Assembly: GCA_032433595.1 (NCBI GenBank) | Contig: JASWJB010000347.1 | Location: 1 to 43,267, forward strand | DNA: 43,267 bases | Reading direction: 5' to 3' | From: Conoideocrella luteorostrata | Taxonomy: Eukaryota > Ascomycota > Sordariomycetes > Hypocreales > Clavicipitaceae | Shown: positions 1 through 10,059 of the stretch, one piece after another | How the letters are laid out: each line of letters opens with the position of its first letter | Position numbering within the stretch: the stretch's first letter is position 1 | The notes under the pieces: generated by a model | What the model was told of the DNA's origin: nothing | Database searches by the model: none | The model's input: the letters and a program-made list of their open reading frames with translations, nothing else | Translations under genes and position numbers: made by a program

Positions 1-847
1 ATGGGGGGCGGGATGGGGTTAAATCGCGCAGTTACTTCGTCTTGACTTGTGTTCTGGGAAAAAAAAAAAAAAAAGGCAAGTCGCTCTCATGCGAAATGTG
101 ACCCATCACATTAGCTCAGAGCCACAAGTCCTTGAAGTAGCTCCACTTCCTCCTCTGTTCTGTGTCCATCCATTTAAAGCAGCAGTTCAGTAATTACGCA
201 AGAATTAAAGTATCTATCTAGCCGAGACGCCCTTAAAAAAAGTCGTAAGAGCAGTACGATTGATCACTAGGATGCACCAAGAACTCTACTATAAAATTAT
301 GACGGCTGTGATTGGTTCCCAGGAGATAAACCTCAGTCGTGGGTTTATGTTGGCAGACATTACAGGGCGTCGTACGTTCTGAGCTAGGAGTTGTCACACC
401 ACAATAGTTTAGATAATTGATAGACGCAGATAAGTAATTTTAAGGATTGAATGACTGTTAGAGAATGACTATCTGAGATATCTAAAGAGTGTAATTTAGT
501 GGTGCCTATATAGTGCGTGGTTCACCGTTGGTTCACCCGAACCACGAGTGATTCCATCCACAAGGGGCAGGGGAGTTTACTGCTGGTTCACGCCGGCCCC
601 TATTGACTCCCTCCCTTCACTACGGAATATTCCTCGTTCCGTTCACGTAGTCACGTCTTCACTAGAGAAACAATGACCAAAATGTCTCATCGTCTCATGG
701 ACTAAAATCTGATTGAAAATAGCTGACCACGTCCAAATTGCCTTTCAGGGCACCTGAATTTACAAAAAGAAACGTGTTAAGAACGCCAATGAGACAAAAT
801 CGAAGATGCGCCACTGGACTCATCTTGTAGCGCATACCATTGGAGGC
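1..847. other. Left-end intergenic region, no gene seen
   Basis: No convincing coding frame is present. Positions 516-546 carry a small imperfect inverted repeat (CGTGGTTC near 516 and GAACCACG near 539) in a stretch rich in GGTTCAC motifs, which recur near 585; a related GTGAACC doublet lies near 18085. This could be a transposon end but is too short to assign. A 14-base A run lies at 61-74. Confidence 0.5.
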
Positions 848-1463
848 TTAAAGTTCTCCAAGCTGAGTTGTGTCAGCGCACCTTACTCTTCATGTAATTT
901 GTCTTTGATAGTGGGAAATACTTACCGGACCAAGGTTCTTCACAATGCAGACAGGGTCCAGGACGTGCGAAAGTGGCGCAAGGATGCCGCCTCGGTTGAA
1001 AGTGTTGGCCTGGACGTGGAGGCAATTCCACATATCACAAGCCGGACGGGCACCGTCGTGGCCGGCGTCAAAACTGTCCATCATGGTGTTAAAGCAACCT
1101 TGGAACGCTTTATCCTCCGCCTTGGTGGTTTTCGGGGCACTTCTGGAAGGAAACTAATATTGTTAAACGTGCTTGAATACGGGAAACGTGACGCGGCGGG
1201 CTTACAGGATTGAGCTTAGCTATCGTGCAAATTGGAGTGAGGAGGTTAGATGCGGTGGCAAGGATGCCCAGGCGGTTGTGCCGGGAAGCCTGAGTGTGAA
1301 GACATTCCCACACGTTGCAGGCGGCCTTGGCGCCGTCGTCGCCTTCATCGAAGGTATTGAGGAGCTGGTCTGCGCAACTTTGCCAGTCTCTTTCCTCATC
1401 CGGGGAGACCTTGATGGCAGAGGCTACGGCAGAGAGGAGAATGACAACACCGGCGGGCTTCAT
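848..1463 (-). CDS. Small secreted protein with two exon-encoded four-cysteine repeats
   Basis: Predicted exons, read on the minus strand, are 1463-1206, 1120-926 and 862-848, giving 155 residues. The start opens a clear signal peptide (MKPAGVVILLSAVASA). Exons 1 and 2 each encode one copy of a domain with cysteine spacing C-x18-C-x4-C-x24-C, and the shared cores read ACNVWECLH and ACDMWNCLH. Both introns are phase 0 with GTAAGC/GTAAGT donors directly after the proline that ends each repeat, so the gene looks built by exon duplication. It lies alone and is probably an extracellular protein or effector candidate. I do not recognise the family. The last exon (LGEL then stop) is the least certain, since another acceptor would give a different short tail. 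Confidence 0.7.
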
Positions 1464-3726
1464 AATGAATGATAATCTTGCAACGATATGTGACAATTGT
1501 AGAGTTTGAAGGGATTTGTATTGGCTTGTGAGGAAATTGATGAGTTTGCTGGTAGCTGTTAGCATTTAAAAATTGAGTGGATTGGAGATTGATTAAATAC
1601 TTGGCTCAGCTGTAGTCATATCTGTCAAGAAAACAAAACAAAAAATCAAATGACAAATGAAAATCAAATTCAATTGCAAAGCAAGTATCTGGTCCCAGCC
1701 ATTCTTGTCGGTGAAGTGTACAAGTGGAGACGACGATCTAAGATCAAAGAGTGGCTGGCTGGCTGGCTGGCTGGAAAATTCAGCTCGATGCTCACAGCCA
1801 CCGCTCTCGATGCACTTCCATAGTGCATGTCTTGCGTTGTCTTTCAATTCAGCTGTGATGCTTACAGCCACCGCTCTCGATGCACTTCCATGCTGCATGT
1901 CTTGTCTTGTCTTCCAATTCAGCTGCCATATGTGATTCGGCTAGTTCATCTTTACCCTTATCTGAACTGCCGGCATTGGCATTGTCTTTGAATGTTCTGA
2001 ACCCATGGACTCTACTGGGCTCTTTCTTATCGCTGTGCATGGTGCGTTGCGACCACGGAACACGAAGTTACCGCGTCAATATAAAGAAAAGACGTGAGGT
2101 GCCAATGTCTCACGGCTTCTGGTTAGGCCCCATGATGCTACGGTCACTGAAACCCCGCTTCAACTGTGCCTATTGGCACACCTGCTCGTAAGCACTGTAA
2201 TAAATCTTGCTGCGATTATGTCGATGCTACATGGATTTTGCCATAGCACCACTCACCAGATGGAGCATTATGAGATCTGCTCCAATAACCTAACTCCGTT
2301 GTGTCGGCAGCTGTGTTACCGACTTTGTTAGTATTCGCACACTGTTAGACACAAACATTGTTGAGCTACGGAAGTCCAAAGTCGCCAAGTAATTACATGA
2401 TAGAAATTGGCAGGGGGGCTGGTCGAGAGTGGTCCCGCCCTGCGTCGAGGGAATTCCTTTGTTTCATTCTCCGAATCCTACCACGGATTCTAACTTATCC
2501 GACAAGTTCTGATGTTGTCTGACACCAGCTGCAGCAACCTAGAACATGCCTTAGACCTAGCTACCTACAGCACTAAACATCTCGACAAAATCATATCCCC
2601 CCAGCAAGGAGCATTTTTCACATCTAGATATCTTTCCGAGATAAAATCTGTATGGTTAGTAGGACTACCTCATGGGAAGGGACACATCACTTAGTTCGGA
2701 CAGGTCCACAAGTAATTAGCGCGAAGCGGGAGGGCTGCTCCAGACGGTATCGGTCCACGGAGAGGACGGGAGACGGGAAGACGGAAAGACGGGAAGCGTT
2801 GGTTACACAAAAAGATGCGATAGGGGATTGACATTTTCTCCAAGGCTATTATACGGTCAGAAATCATCCCCGTGTTCAGCCACACCGGACATTAGCGTGA
2901 GCAACAAGATTGGGGTGGTTGGTATTCTGCCCTATCCCCAACAGGGCTAATGGTGTCTCAAATATAAGGCCAAATATGGCAACTCAGCCAGCCACGGACT
3001 GAAGCATCATGGCTGCTTCGGCGCTTATGCATACGCTCCTGAAGTAATATGATTCATCACCTCATCTTCTTACTGAGTTGATGTGGAGTGTCTTATAATA
3101 ATGCAAGCTGCATTTCTGTCGACTAAAAACAGCGGAAGCATCTCGACGATTCAGTCAGCTAGGGATCGGCGCTTTGCTTTTTCCAACAAAGAAAAGTCCT
3201 CAGTCATGTCACACAGTCATCTATCATATCATTAACGCAAATGTGTAAGACACTGTGAGGAAAGACTACAGCCACATCTGTGGTCTTAGTTTGTGCGTTG
3301 TCAAGTGCTGGTCTGATGTCTTTGGTTCTGTCATCGCCGGTGATAGCGGTAGGATCGACGACGATGCCATTAAAGTGAAACATGGTGACGTTCCAACAGA
3401 CTAAATGTCGGAGGTAGTTCCGTACGGAGGAGACGTGTTTGCTCCAAACATCGCTAGCAGGCTCCAACTGCGTGCGCATCCTTTTCTTGAGGGCGATCAC
3501 CTCAGCTTACATCATGTGGCGGCAGAGGCGGTAAGGTCGGCCGAGATTACACTTGTCAGAAGTACTACAAATAGTGCCGTTAGAACTTGTTCAAACATAC
3601 TCTCACTTTCGCCTTACCCAGCATGACAAACATGTTTTGACGCCGATTCTATTCAAATCACATCACAAAAGAAATTGATCTTTTTCAGTTTACACTTCTA
3701 TTCGCAATCAACAAAGTTATTTAGCT
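1464..3726. other. Intergenic region with a tandem duplication
   Basis: No gene is supported here. A 70-bp unit is duplicated in tandem near 1787-1926 (see separate entry). A (GGCT)n-like run lies near 1752-1774 and a short GACGGGA-type run near 2762-2800. The minus-strand frame at 3204-3500 (98 residues) has no recognisable domain and I do not call it. Confidence 0.5.
1781..1926. repeat. 70-bp tandem duplication, two units
   Basis: Two neighbouring units share a long core including CAGCCACCGCTCTCGATGCA; the core GATGC starts at 1787 and again at 1857, giving a period of 70. Because 70 is not a multiple of 3, the minus-strand frame that encodes KCIESGGC in both units is shifted between them. 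This makes a coding role for the duplicated stretch doubtful. Confidence 0.75.
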
Positions 3727-6700
3727 ATGATGCCCATTGGGCTTGTGATTGCGGTTCTTCCCCTGTGTGGGTTGGCTCAAAGAGTCGATCCCAGGGGAAG
3801 CTCTCATCAATGTTCTGCAATGAGGTTACCGCTGGATTACGTTATCCCATCCACTGACATGGCTTCTGGCAAAGTCAAATGTTGCCCGTCTGGCACCAAC
3901 TTTGACGGCAAGCAATGTACAACGAACATGCCTTTTTGCCCTGAAAACACCAAGCAAGTTGGAAACAAGTGCATCCGACATATTCCGCCGTATTGCGATG
4001 GCAATGCATCTTTCGAAAAAGGAATTTGTGCCACCCTTCAACCACCTATCTGCCCAGAGGGCACGGTGCTCAGGGGACGGCATTGCGTCAATGAACAACC
4101 GCCGACGTGCGGCCCTGGTTATATGGCCAAGGGTCTTATCTGCGTATCACTCACACCACCTACCTGCCCCCAAGGAGAGATTTTCAATGGCCGAGTCTGT
4201 GCCAGAGCAACTGGCCCGAGGTGCCCTGATGCCTCCACGGTAGACAATCATGGCGTCTGTGTCAGTCGGAAAGCGCCCGATTGCCCCAGTGGCACAAGTC
4301 TTGATAGTACGACAAGCCGTTGCGTCGCCAACAAAGCACCGTTATGCCCTGAGGGTTCGGCATTTGAAGCTGGACAGTGCGTTCTACACATTCCACCATC
4401 TTGCTCCGCCGATGCGACCTTTCATCCAGAGTCCTCCTCCTGCGTCTCCTCCGAGAAACCATTATGCCCTGAAGACACAGTTCTGAAGGGCAATGTTTGT
4501 GCTTTCTCAGGAAATTTGGAATGCCCCCGTGGTTTGAAGCTCTCAACGGAAGAGTCCTCTGGCAACTCCCGCTGCTGCCCGCTTGGCATGGACTGGAACG
4601 GGGAGAAGTGTGCTGTGAAGGTCACCGGGATCAAGTGCCCGGATGGGGCTATCCCTATATCTGGTTGGTGCGAGAAACATTCGAATCCCCCACCAGAGTG
4701 TCCTGCAGGTTTCAAATTCACAGATTCCAGCTGTATTCGAAGGGAACCTCCCCAGTGTCCCAAAGACACTCACCGTGTGGGGTCGGCCTGCGCTTTTGAG
4801 CAAAAGCCAAGCTGCCCCGAAGGAAGCATCTTGCACGGAGAGACTTGCATCTGGCCCTCTGGGCCTGTCTGTCCCAAAGGCTCTACGCTTCGCTCCTACC
4901 AGTGTGTTGCCGATGCGCCGCCGTCTTGCAGCGCCGGTTTTGAGTGGAATGGCGCAGCGTGTGCATCAAAAGTCACGCCGGTTTGTGACGAAGGCATTAG
5001 AGACATGAACCATTGCATAAGTGGGGCAAGTCCGAAATGTCATGACGGCGGCTTGTTTGATGGATCTCAATGTATCGGGGAAAGCAGAGCCCCCAAATGT
5101 CCAGATGGTCTCTTTTTGAGCAAAGAGGGCTATTGTTTGAGCAAAGCCATCCCGTCTTGTGAACGGCCAAGTAGACTACAAAATGGGGTATGTGTCATTG
5201 GCGGCGCGAAATGCCCGCTAGGCTTTGCTATTACTGAACTTGGGTGTGAATTTCTGGGAGGGCCGCGGTGCCAGGATGGCTACATCCTTGTCGGAGGCAA
5301 ATGTGTAACCGACCAAGATGCGGACAAGTGCCCAAAAGGATATATTCTCAGAAACAACCAGTGCATTTCCACTATAGTGCCCTCCTGTGAGCCAAGTTTT
5401 TCATTCAACGGCTCAGCCTGCGTTCAGGGCGACAACATCTGCCCCAGAGGAACCTATCCCGAGAGCGGTTCCTGTGTCTCCCATGCCGATCCAGAATGCC
5501 CATCTGGGTTCAAGTTCAATGGTCGCCACTGTGTCTCATTCAACGGTGCCCAATGCCCAAATGGATCAGTATATGACGCAGCATCGCATGACTGCATTTC
5601 CGATAGTCAGCCTCTTTGTGCTGAAGGTGAAATTTTCGACGGAGAATACTGTTCTCTACGCACTGGCGACTGCCTGGACTTCGAATATTGCCCTACGAAG
5701 CTGCAAGGTGAAGATTGCCGGATAGACTCTGACGGTGTCAATTGTGGTAGAAAAGACCATTCAAGAGACAGTGGCAGATCTGATTCTCGGACCAGCTGGG
5801 ATCGCAAAGTATCGAAACAGGAGGAGTCTGGTGATAGTTCTACGGACCGAAGCCCCTGGGACAGGGACAGCAAAAAACGTGACGGTAACAAAGACGGTTC
5901 CAACTCCAGGGGGAGCTGGAGTCGTGACTCTAAATTCCCTGACGGTTCTGTCCATAACCGTGACGACGAAGGCTCTAGGGACACTGGCGGAAAAAAAGGC
6001 ATTCGAACCAATTGGGGGCGGAACTCTGAAGATTCTAAGGGTTCTGGTGATAAGCAGGGCAATAGAAACAGCTGGGATCGAAAAAAGTCTGGAGACAATC
6101 AGAATGAGCAAGGTGTTCGGAACAACTCGGAGCGTGACCCCCAAGATTCTGGAAATATCGGCGACAAATATAGCACTCGAAATAGCTGGAACCGACAAAA
6201 GTCTGGAGACAATCAGAATGAACAAGGTGTTCGGAACAACTGGGAACGTGACCACCTGGATTCTGGAAATATCAGTGACAAATCAGGTACTCGAAATAGT
6301 TGGGACCGTAAGAATTCTGGAGACAATCAGAGCGAGCAAGGTGTTCGGAACAACTGGGGACGTAATCCAGCAGATTCTGGAAACACAAGCGACAAACAAA
6401 GCACTAGAAATAGCTGGGATCGAAAATCTTCAGAGTCTGAAGACAATCAAAGTAAACAAAGATCAAGATCCAACTGGGAACGCTCATCTGTTGTGTCTCA
6501 AGATGCAGGCCGAGAATCTTTTAACGGGGACACTCAACGAGACTCTGGACAAGGTTGGAATAGACAAGGACCATTGCCAACTGAAAAGGGCTCACAAGGC
6601 TCCAGCAGCCGTCAAACCTGGAGCCGTGGCACAGCCGGTAGGTCCCATGATCGATCTCTCAAAAACAGAAACTCACAGAAAACATCAGGCACAAGTATAG

Positions 6701-6753
6701 ACAAAATCGGTCCTGCAAAAAATGTCGCGAGAGCCTGGGCATCCCGAAACTAG
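3727..6753 (+). CDS. Secreted cysteine-repeat protein, oocyst-wall-protein-like, with a Ser/Arg/Asp/Asn-rich tail
   Basis: This single 1008-residue frame begins with a signal peptide (MMPIGLVIAVLPLCGLA). Residues about 55-640 hold roughly 31 short repeats of the form CPxGxxxxGxxC-x(5-7)-P-x-C, about 22 residues each. This pattern is known from Cryptosporidium oocyst wall proteins and also occurs in fungal secreted proteins. From about residue 660 the chain becomes hydrophilic and low in cysteine. It includes a 38-residue repeat (114 bp, starting near 6064 and 6178) containing RNSWDR and DNQNEQGVRNNWER. A role as a disulfide-rocked wall or surface protein is inferred from architecture. No intron is needed. 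A second Met at codon 2 could also start translation. Confidence 0.8.
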   Translation: MMPIGLVIAVLPLCGLAQRVDPRGSSHQCSAMRLPLDYVIPSTDMASGKVKCCPSGTNFDGKQCTTNMPFCPENTKQVGNKCIRHIPPYCDGNASFEKGICATLQPPICPEGTVLRGRHCVNEQPPTCGPGYMAKGLICVSLTPPTCPQGEIFNGRVCARATGPRCPDASTVDNHGVCVSRKAPDCPSGTSLDSTTSRCVANKAPLCPEGSAFEAGQCVLHIPPSCSADATFHPESSSCVSSEKPLCPEDTVLKGNVCAFSGNLECPRGLKLSTEESSGNSRCCPLGMDWNGEKCAVKVTGIKCPDGAIPISGWCEKHSNPPPECPAGFKFTDSSCIRREPPQCPKDTHRVGSACAFEQKPSCPEGSILHGETCIWPSGPVCPKGSTLRSYQCVADAPPSCSAGFEWNGAACASKVTPVCDEGIRDMNHCISGASPKCHDGGLFDGSQCIGESRAPKCPDGLFLSKEGYCLSKAIPSCERPSRLQNGVCVIGGAKCPLGFAITELGCEFLGGPRCQDGYILVGGKCVTDQDADKCPKGYILRNNQCISTIVPSCEPSFSFNGSACVQGDNICPRGTYPESGSCVSHADPECPSGFKFNGRHCVSFNGAQCPNGSVYDAASHDCISDSQPLCAEGEIFDGEYCSLRTGDCLDFEYCPTKLQGEDCRIDSDGVNCGRKDHSRDSGRSDSRTSWDRKVSKQEESGDSSTDRSPWDRDSKKRDGNKDGSNSRGSWSRDSKFPDGSVHNRDDEGSRDTGGKKGIRTNWGRNSEDSKGSGDKQGNRNSWDRKKSGDNQNEQGVRNNSERDPQDSGNIGDKYSTRNSWNRQKSGDNQNEQGVRNNWERDHLDSGNISDKSGTRNSWDRKNSGDNQSEQGVRNNWGRNPADSGNTSDKQSTRNSWDRKSSESEDNQSKQRSRSNWERSSVVSQDAGRESFNGDTQRDSGQGWNRQGPLPTEKGSQGSSSRQTWSRGTAGRSHDRSLKNRNSQKTSGTSIDKIGPAKNVARAWASRN
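6064..6480 (+). repeat. 114-bp in-frame tandem repeats in the wall-protein tail
   Basis: About three to four units of 114 bp (38 codons) start at 6064, 6178 and about 6292, with a decayed copy after 6406. Each encodes RN-S-W-(D/N)-R...SGDNQ(N/S)EQGVRNN followed by DSGN. The copies differ at scattered bases, so the array is not very recent. Confidence 0.8.
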
Positions 6754-6845
6754 TACGCCGCAGTCCTAGTATACCTTTCGAGACTAGAAATGCTCGTCAT
6801 GATAAATAGTGCCATATATAGCTAGAAAGGTTACAAGGTCATATC

Positions 6846-7163
6846 AGTTGAGAGTAGTGTGGCACCTTCGGAAATAACCGATGCCTCGTATTAGCTAGTA
6901 TCGTACGATAAGTGGAAAAGGTGGCATAATGCACCGGGATAGCTGCTTAAGGCCACTAAATTCAGGGAAATGTGCCGGTCGCTGAAGGATTATATAGAAG
7001 GGTTACAGTGCTCCTTAGAGGAGGGATTCATCACCCGGATCATAACTATCAATATCACTGCTTGCGCTCTTCATCATACTTAAATCCATCTATTCCTGTC
7101 GATATCCACTGTTGCAGAATTGCTGCTCTACGTCGAAATTATGTAAAGGCACATAAAGCAACA
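6846..7163 (-). repeat. Solo LTR, family B (TGTTGC...CTCAAC), minus orientation
   Basis: On the minus strand it starts TGTTGC at 7163. It shares long stretches with the copy at 24299-24622, including CACCTTCGGAAAT, CTAGTATCGTACGATAAGTGG and CACTAAATTCAGGGAAATG (plus-strand text). Terminal TG is present; the far end is diverged. No internal retrotransposon genes adjoin it. Confidence 0.7.
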
Positions 7164-7650
7164 GAATGACTTTAATGCGCCGCTATTCGGAACGTTCTGT
7201 TCATCTTCAACAACTGTTAATGAGGGAGCACTGTCCATGAAAGTTCCCGATCGAACGGTGGCATGGAAAATGAGCTTGAAATTACTAGGTAGCAACTTCT
7301 GGCTAGCTTGACGACTAACATCAGCACCCACTGCCTTGACCAGCTATATGTTTTCGAAGGAATCCTCATACTTAATATGCAGCCCGATTGTTGGATTCAC
7401 AATTTCCAACTCGTGAACTTTTGAGATTACATCTATATTGTAGCGAGTGTTTGAGGATATCCTATAGGTGCGTTGGCTGGTAAGTTGTGTCAATCGAATT
7501 ATTCACATCTACTGACTATTCTTGAGGACAATCCAAGACGCTAGAACCACTTTCGGGTTCGGGCGAGGAACATCGATCGCAACCGTTTTCGCGACGCGGG
7601 AGGTCATAGCGAGATGGACCAGACTGAAGGTTCCAAACAACCAGCATCTT

Positions 7651-8160
7651 CTAGGGCTGCATAAGGAACTTCCCACAGACCGTTCGAAGCTTTAACACCT
7701 GGTAATGGTTTTGTGAGCGATAATAATATATCACTTCAGACCCGCTTCTCCATAGCTGTGCTACGAGAACATGTTGACCGGCCTTCTGGCCACCGTCCCG
7801 AAATTGTAAGATGTGGCTAGGATCTGCATGAAAGTTTTGATATCTGATTAGGCTGCACCGAGGGAAGAAAGCATCTAGAACAGATCGGATGCGCTGTAGT
7901 GTGTTAGCTGGTATCCAGAATATCATCTGTTGCACGCACCATCTCCAGCAGAAAATTGTTCTTGTAAAACTCCAATCTATCTGCAAACAAAAAGGACCGT
8001 TTCATTTCTAGGACTCGACTCCCCACATCTTTATTATCCTCAGAATAGAATCTAACTTCCTTTAGAGCCAGTCTCGCGCTTAACTGAGAAAGCTTCCGAA
8101 TCCACTTGTAATCAGCGACTTCTGTTTCGAAAAGCCAATAAGGATAGACAATTCAGTCCG
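7651..8160 (-). pseudogene. Uncharacterised fungal gene remnant
   Basis: Two adjoining minus-strand frames look protein-like but do not join. The upstream piece (about 8150-7920) contains RKLSQLSARLALKEVRFYS and FYKNNFLLEMVRATDDILD. The downstream piece (about 7950-7651) contains TLQRIRSVLDAFFPRCSLIR and ends at a stop after KFLMQP. A frameshift or an undetected intron near 7920 separates them. I do not recognise a family. Its neighbours are a decayed NACHT/ankyrin gene and a solo LTR, so decay is the likely explanation. Confidence 0.45.
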
Positions 8161-8162
8161 GC

Positions 8163-9258
8163 CTAAACGAGCAACCCCTCCGGTATAGTAATCTCATCTC
8201 CACGCTGGTCAAGAAGCAGGGCCATAACTTCTTTGCCATCATGTACATTTTCCGCCGTAGCCTTTACCACCTCCTCTAAGATGATGATCTCGTCTCCACG
8301 CCGGTCGAGGAGCAGCGCTATTACTTCCTTGCCATTCCTCCTATTCTCCGCCGCTGCCTTTACCACCATTTCTGTGATGGTGATTTCGCGCGCCCAGTAT
8401 CGATGAGCAGCCTGACTACAGCCTGGTGTCCGTTCGCGGCTGCCCTTGACAATGGCGTCCATTTATCGTTGTTTTTGGAGTCGACGTCAATCTTGCCGGT
8501 GTCAATGAGTAGCTTCACTACAACTTCATGTCCTTCATTAACGGTTCATAAGAGCACTGTCCGACCGTCTGCTTCTCTCGTATGGAGAACAGTATCAACC
8601 ACATCTGCTTCTTGCAGGATTTCTTTTAACCAGTATATCAGTTGATATCGCGATGCCACGTGTGCTGGTTTTATTCTTTAAAGCAGACAGTTGAGGGAGT
8701 ATCGAGTATTGCACTATATTTTTTTATCCATAGCTGTAAAAGAGCTTCTGATGGCGAGGCGAAACAATCACGAAGCTCGACTTGGAGATCGCCATTACGC
8801 GCTATTACCACTTGGCTCTCTCTTAGGTGTAACGACCACGACGCTGTGGCATAGTCCAACAGCGGGAATGTAGACTCCAAGTTGTCTTCGTGCGAAGTTG
8901 GTTGGCAAATCTCCTCCATTTGTAAGTAGAGAAAATAGAGCTTGTAAAACCTAAAGTGCGCAATTTCACCTGTAAAGATTGAGGAACTGTCATCAGCCAT
9001 CTCTGAGAAGTTGCCTAAAACTCGAAGCGCTTTGTCGATGACAAAGTCCTTGATTGATGGGTGGATGAACTGCACAACCCGATGGCGAGCTGACGGCACG
9101 ACCTCAGCAAGACCGCAGCTAGGAAATTTGACTCTCCTCTCCATCTTATCACTTTCACAGTCTTCCGTTTCCGGACATTGTCCGCATCGTCGGCATTGCT
9201 GACATTGTTGCAATGACTTATGCGGGCAGGCAGGATCGACAAACATAACCCATCTCAT
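8163..9258 (-). pseudogene. NACHT/ankyrin (STAND, NLR-like) pseudogene, 3' part
   Basis: Reading leftward, 9258-8671 encodes a region typical of the segment after a NACHT domain (VQFIHPSIKDFVIDKALRVL, then PLLDYATASWSLH). Positions about 8645-8420 encode ankyrin-like sequence (NEGHEVVVKLLIDTG and GHQAVVRLLIDTGR). Positions 8400-8163 encode the short repeat KEVMALLLDQRGDEIT, known from the ends of fungal STAND proteins. The pieces lie in different frames, and an in-frame TGA sits within the ankyrin part. The 5' end, which should carry the nucleotide-binding domain, is missing: a solo LTR begins at 9271. Intact members are thought to act in non-self recognition and programmed cell death; this copy cannot make a full protein. 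Confidence 0.75.
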
Positions 9259-9270
9259 CTTGTTTGAATC

Positions 9271-9470
9271 TGTTGGAATCCCTCGTCAAGCGTACGAGCA
9301 ACTGCGGACAAGGTCACATGGCCACCCTGGCGCGCCTCTTTTATACGGCGCACTCGGGGGCACTCCTCTTCCCCTCCTTCTTCTCTCTTAGACGGTTATG
9401 ACTGAATTGAAGACTTTTGCTTTACCTATTGCTTCGTGCAAGACCCTTCGGGATCGATACCCATGCAACA
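9271..9470 (+). repeat. Solo LTR, family A (TGTTGGAAT...CAACA)
   Basis: It begins TGTTGGAATCCC and ends ATACCCATGCAACA, the TG...CA form of fungal Copia-type LTRs. A TATA-like box (CTTTTATACGGCG) lies near 9337-9350. Related copies are at 23488 (plus, truncated), 24945-25130 (minus) and 29936-30088 (minus). No matching target duplication was seen, so one edge is probably rearranged. It truncates the NACHT/ankyrin pseudogene. Confidence 0.75.
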
Positions 9471-9637
9471 TCAGAAGCCTTGTGCTTCCAACACATCTCG
9501 GCCAGTGATATGGGCCGTGTGGCAAAACAGATCCATTGGAACAGTTTTAAAGATGCTGGTCTGTCATGCATGCCACGAATGTAATGATGTTTGCTTTAAC
9601 CCAACGCCTCTGGTCTCTTACCCACGGAGGTCGTCAT

Positions 9638-9715
9638 AGGAAAATATGAGCCTCTCTAAGGGTCATAACTACACATGAAAAGTGGCCTCTGGCTAAAACA
9701 TTTTTTGTGTGACAG
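9638..9715. repeat. Short interspersed repeat shared with 25131-25215
   Basis: The segment containing AGGGTCATAACTA and TCTCTGGCTA-like text is found reverse-complemented next to the family A LTR at 25131-25215 (shared text: AGTTATGACCCTTAGA, GGCTCATA, GTCACACA). Here it lies about 170 bp after an LTR; there it directly abuts one. It could be part of the internal region of the same retrotransposon or a separate small element. Confidence 0.5.
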
Positions 9716-10059
9716 AGGTACTCTTCCTACGCCTTAAGCGCTAAAGACGCGTGTCCTTCCTGGCTAGATGACTAATCCGACCCAGACCCATATTCACCGC
9801 GATGTCGCATCGAAGAGCCACCATCTGCTCACAAATGCACTATTAATAGCCACTTGCCGCCAAGTCGGGCTGTACGCAAGTACCCATCGTCCGATCGAGT
9901 TGCTCATTCAATTGTAACTTGGTTCCCGCCGGCCAACTTTTACTTTTCAACTACCTTCGCCGTCACACTGCACTGAAGACCCTTTTCAGTCCCGATTCTA
10001 TCGTCACAAGGCGTCTTGGCTTTATTTTTTCACATCTGCATACCCCAGACAAAGCCAAC

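Noticed and set aside
3204..3500. 98-residue minus-strand frame
   Set aside because: No domain, no signal peptide and no continuing exons were found.
5735..6700. 321-residue plus-strand frame inside the wall-protein gene
   Set aside because: It is a shifted-frame shadow of the repeat tail of the 1008-residue protein.
9638..9715. Stand-alone MITE
   Set aside because: The ends (GTCATA and TGTGAC) are only weakly inverted, and the second copy abuts an LTR, so a retrotransposon internal piece is equally likely.
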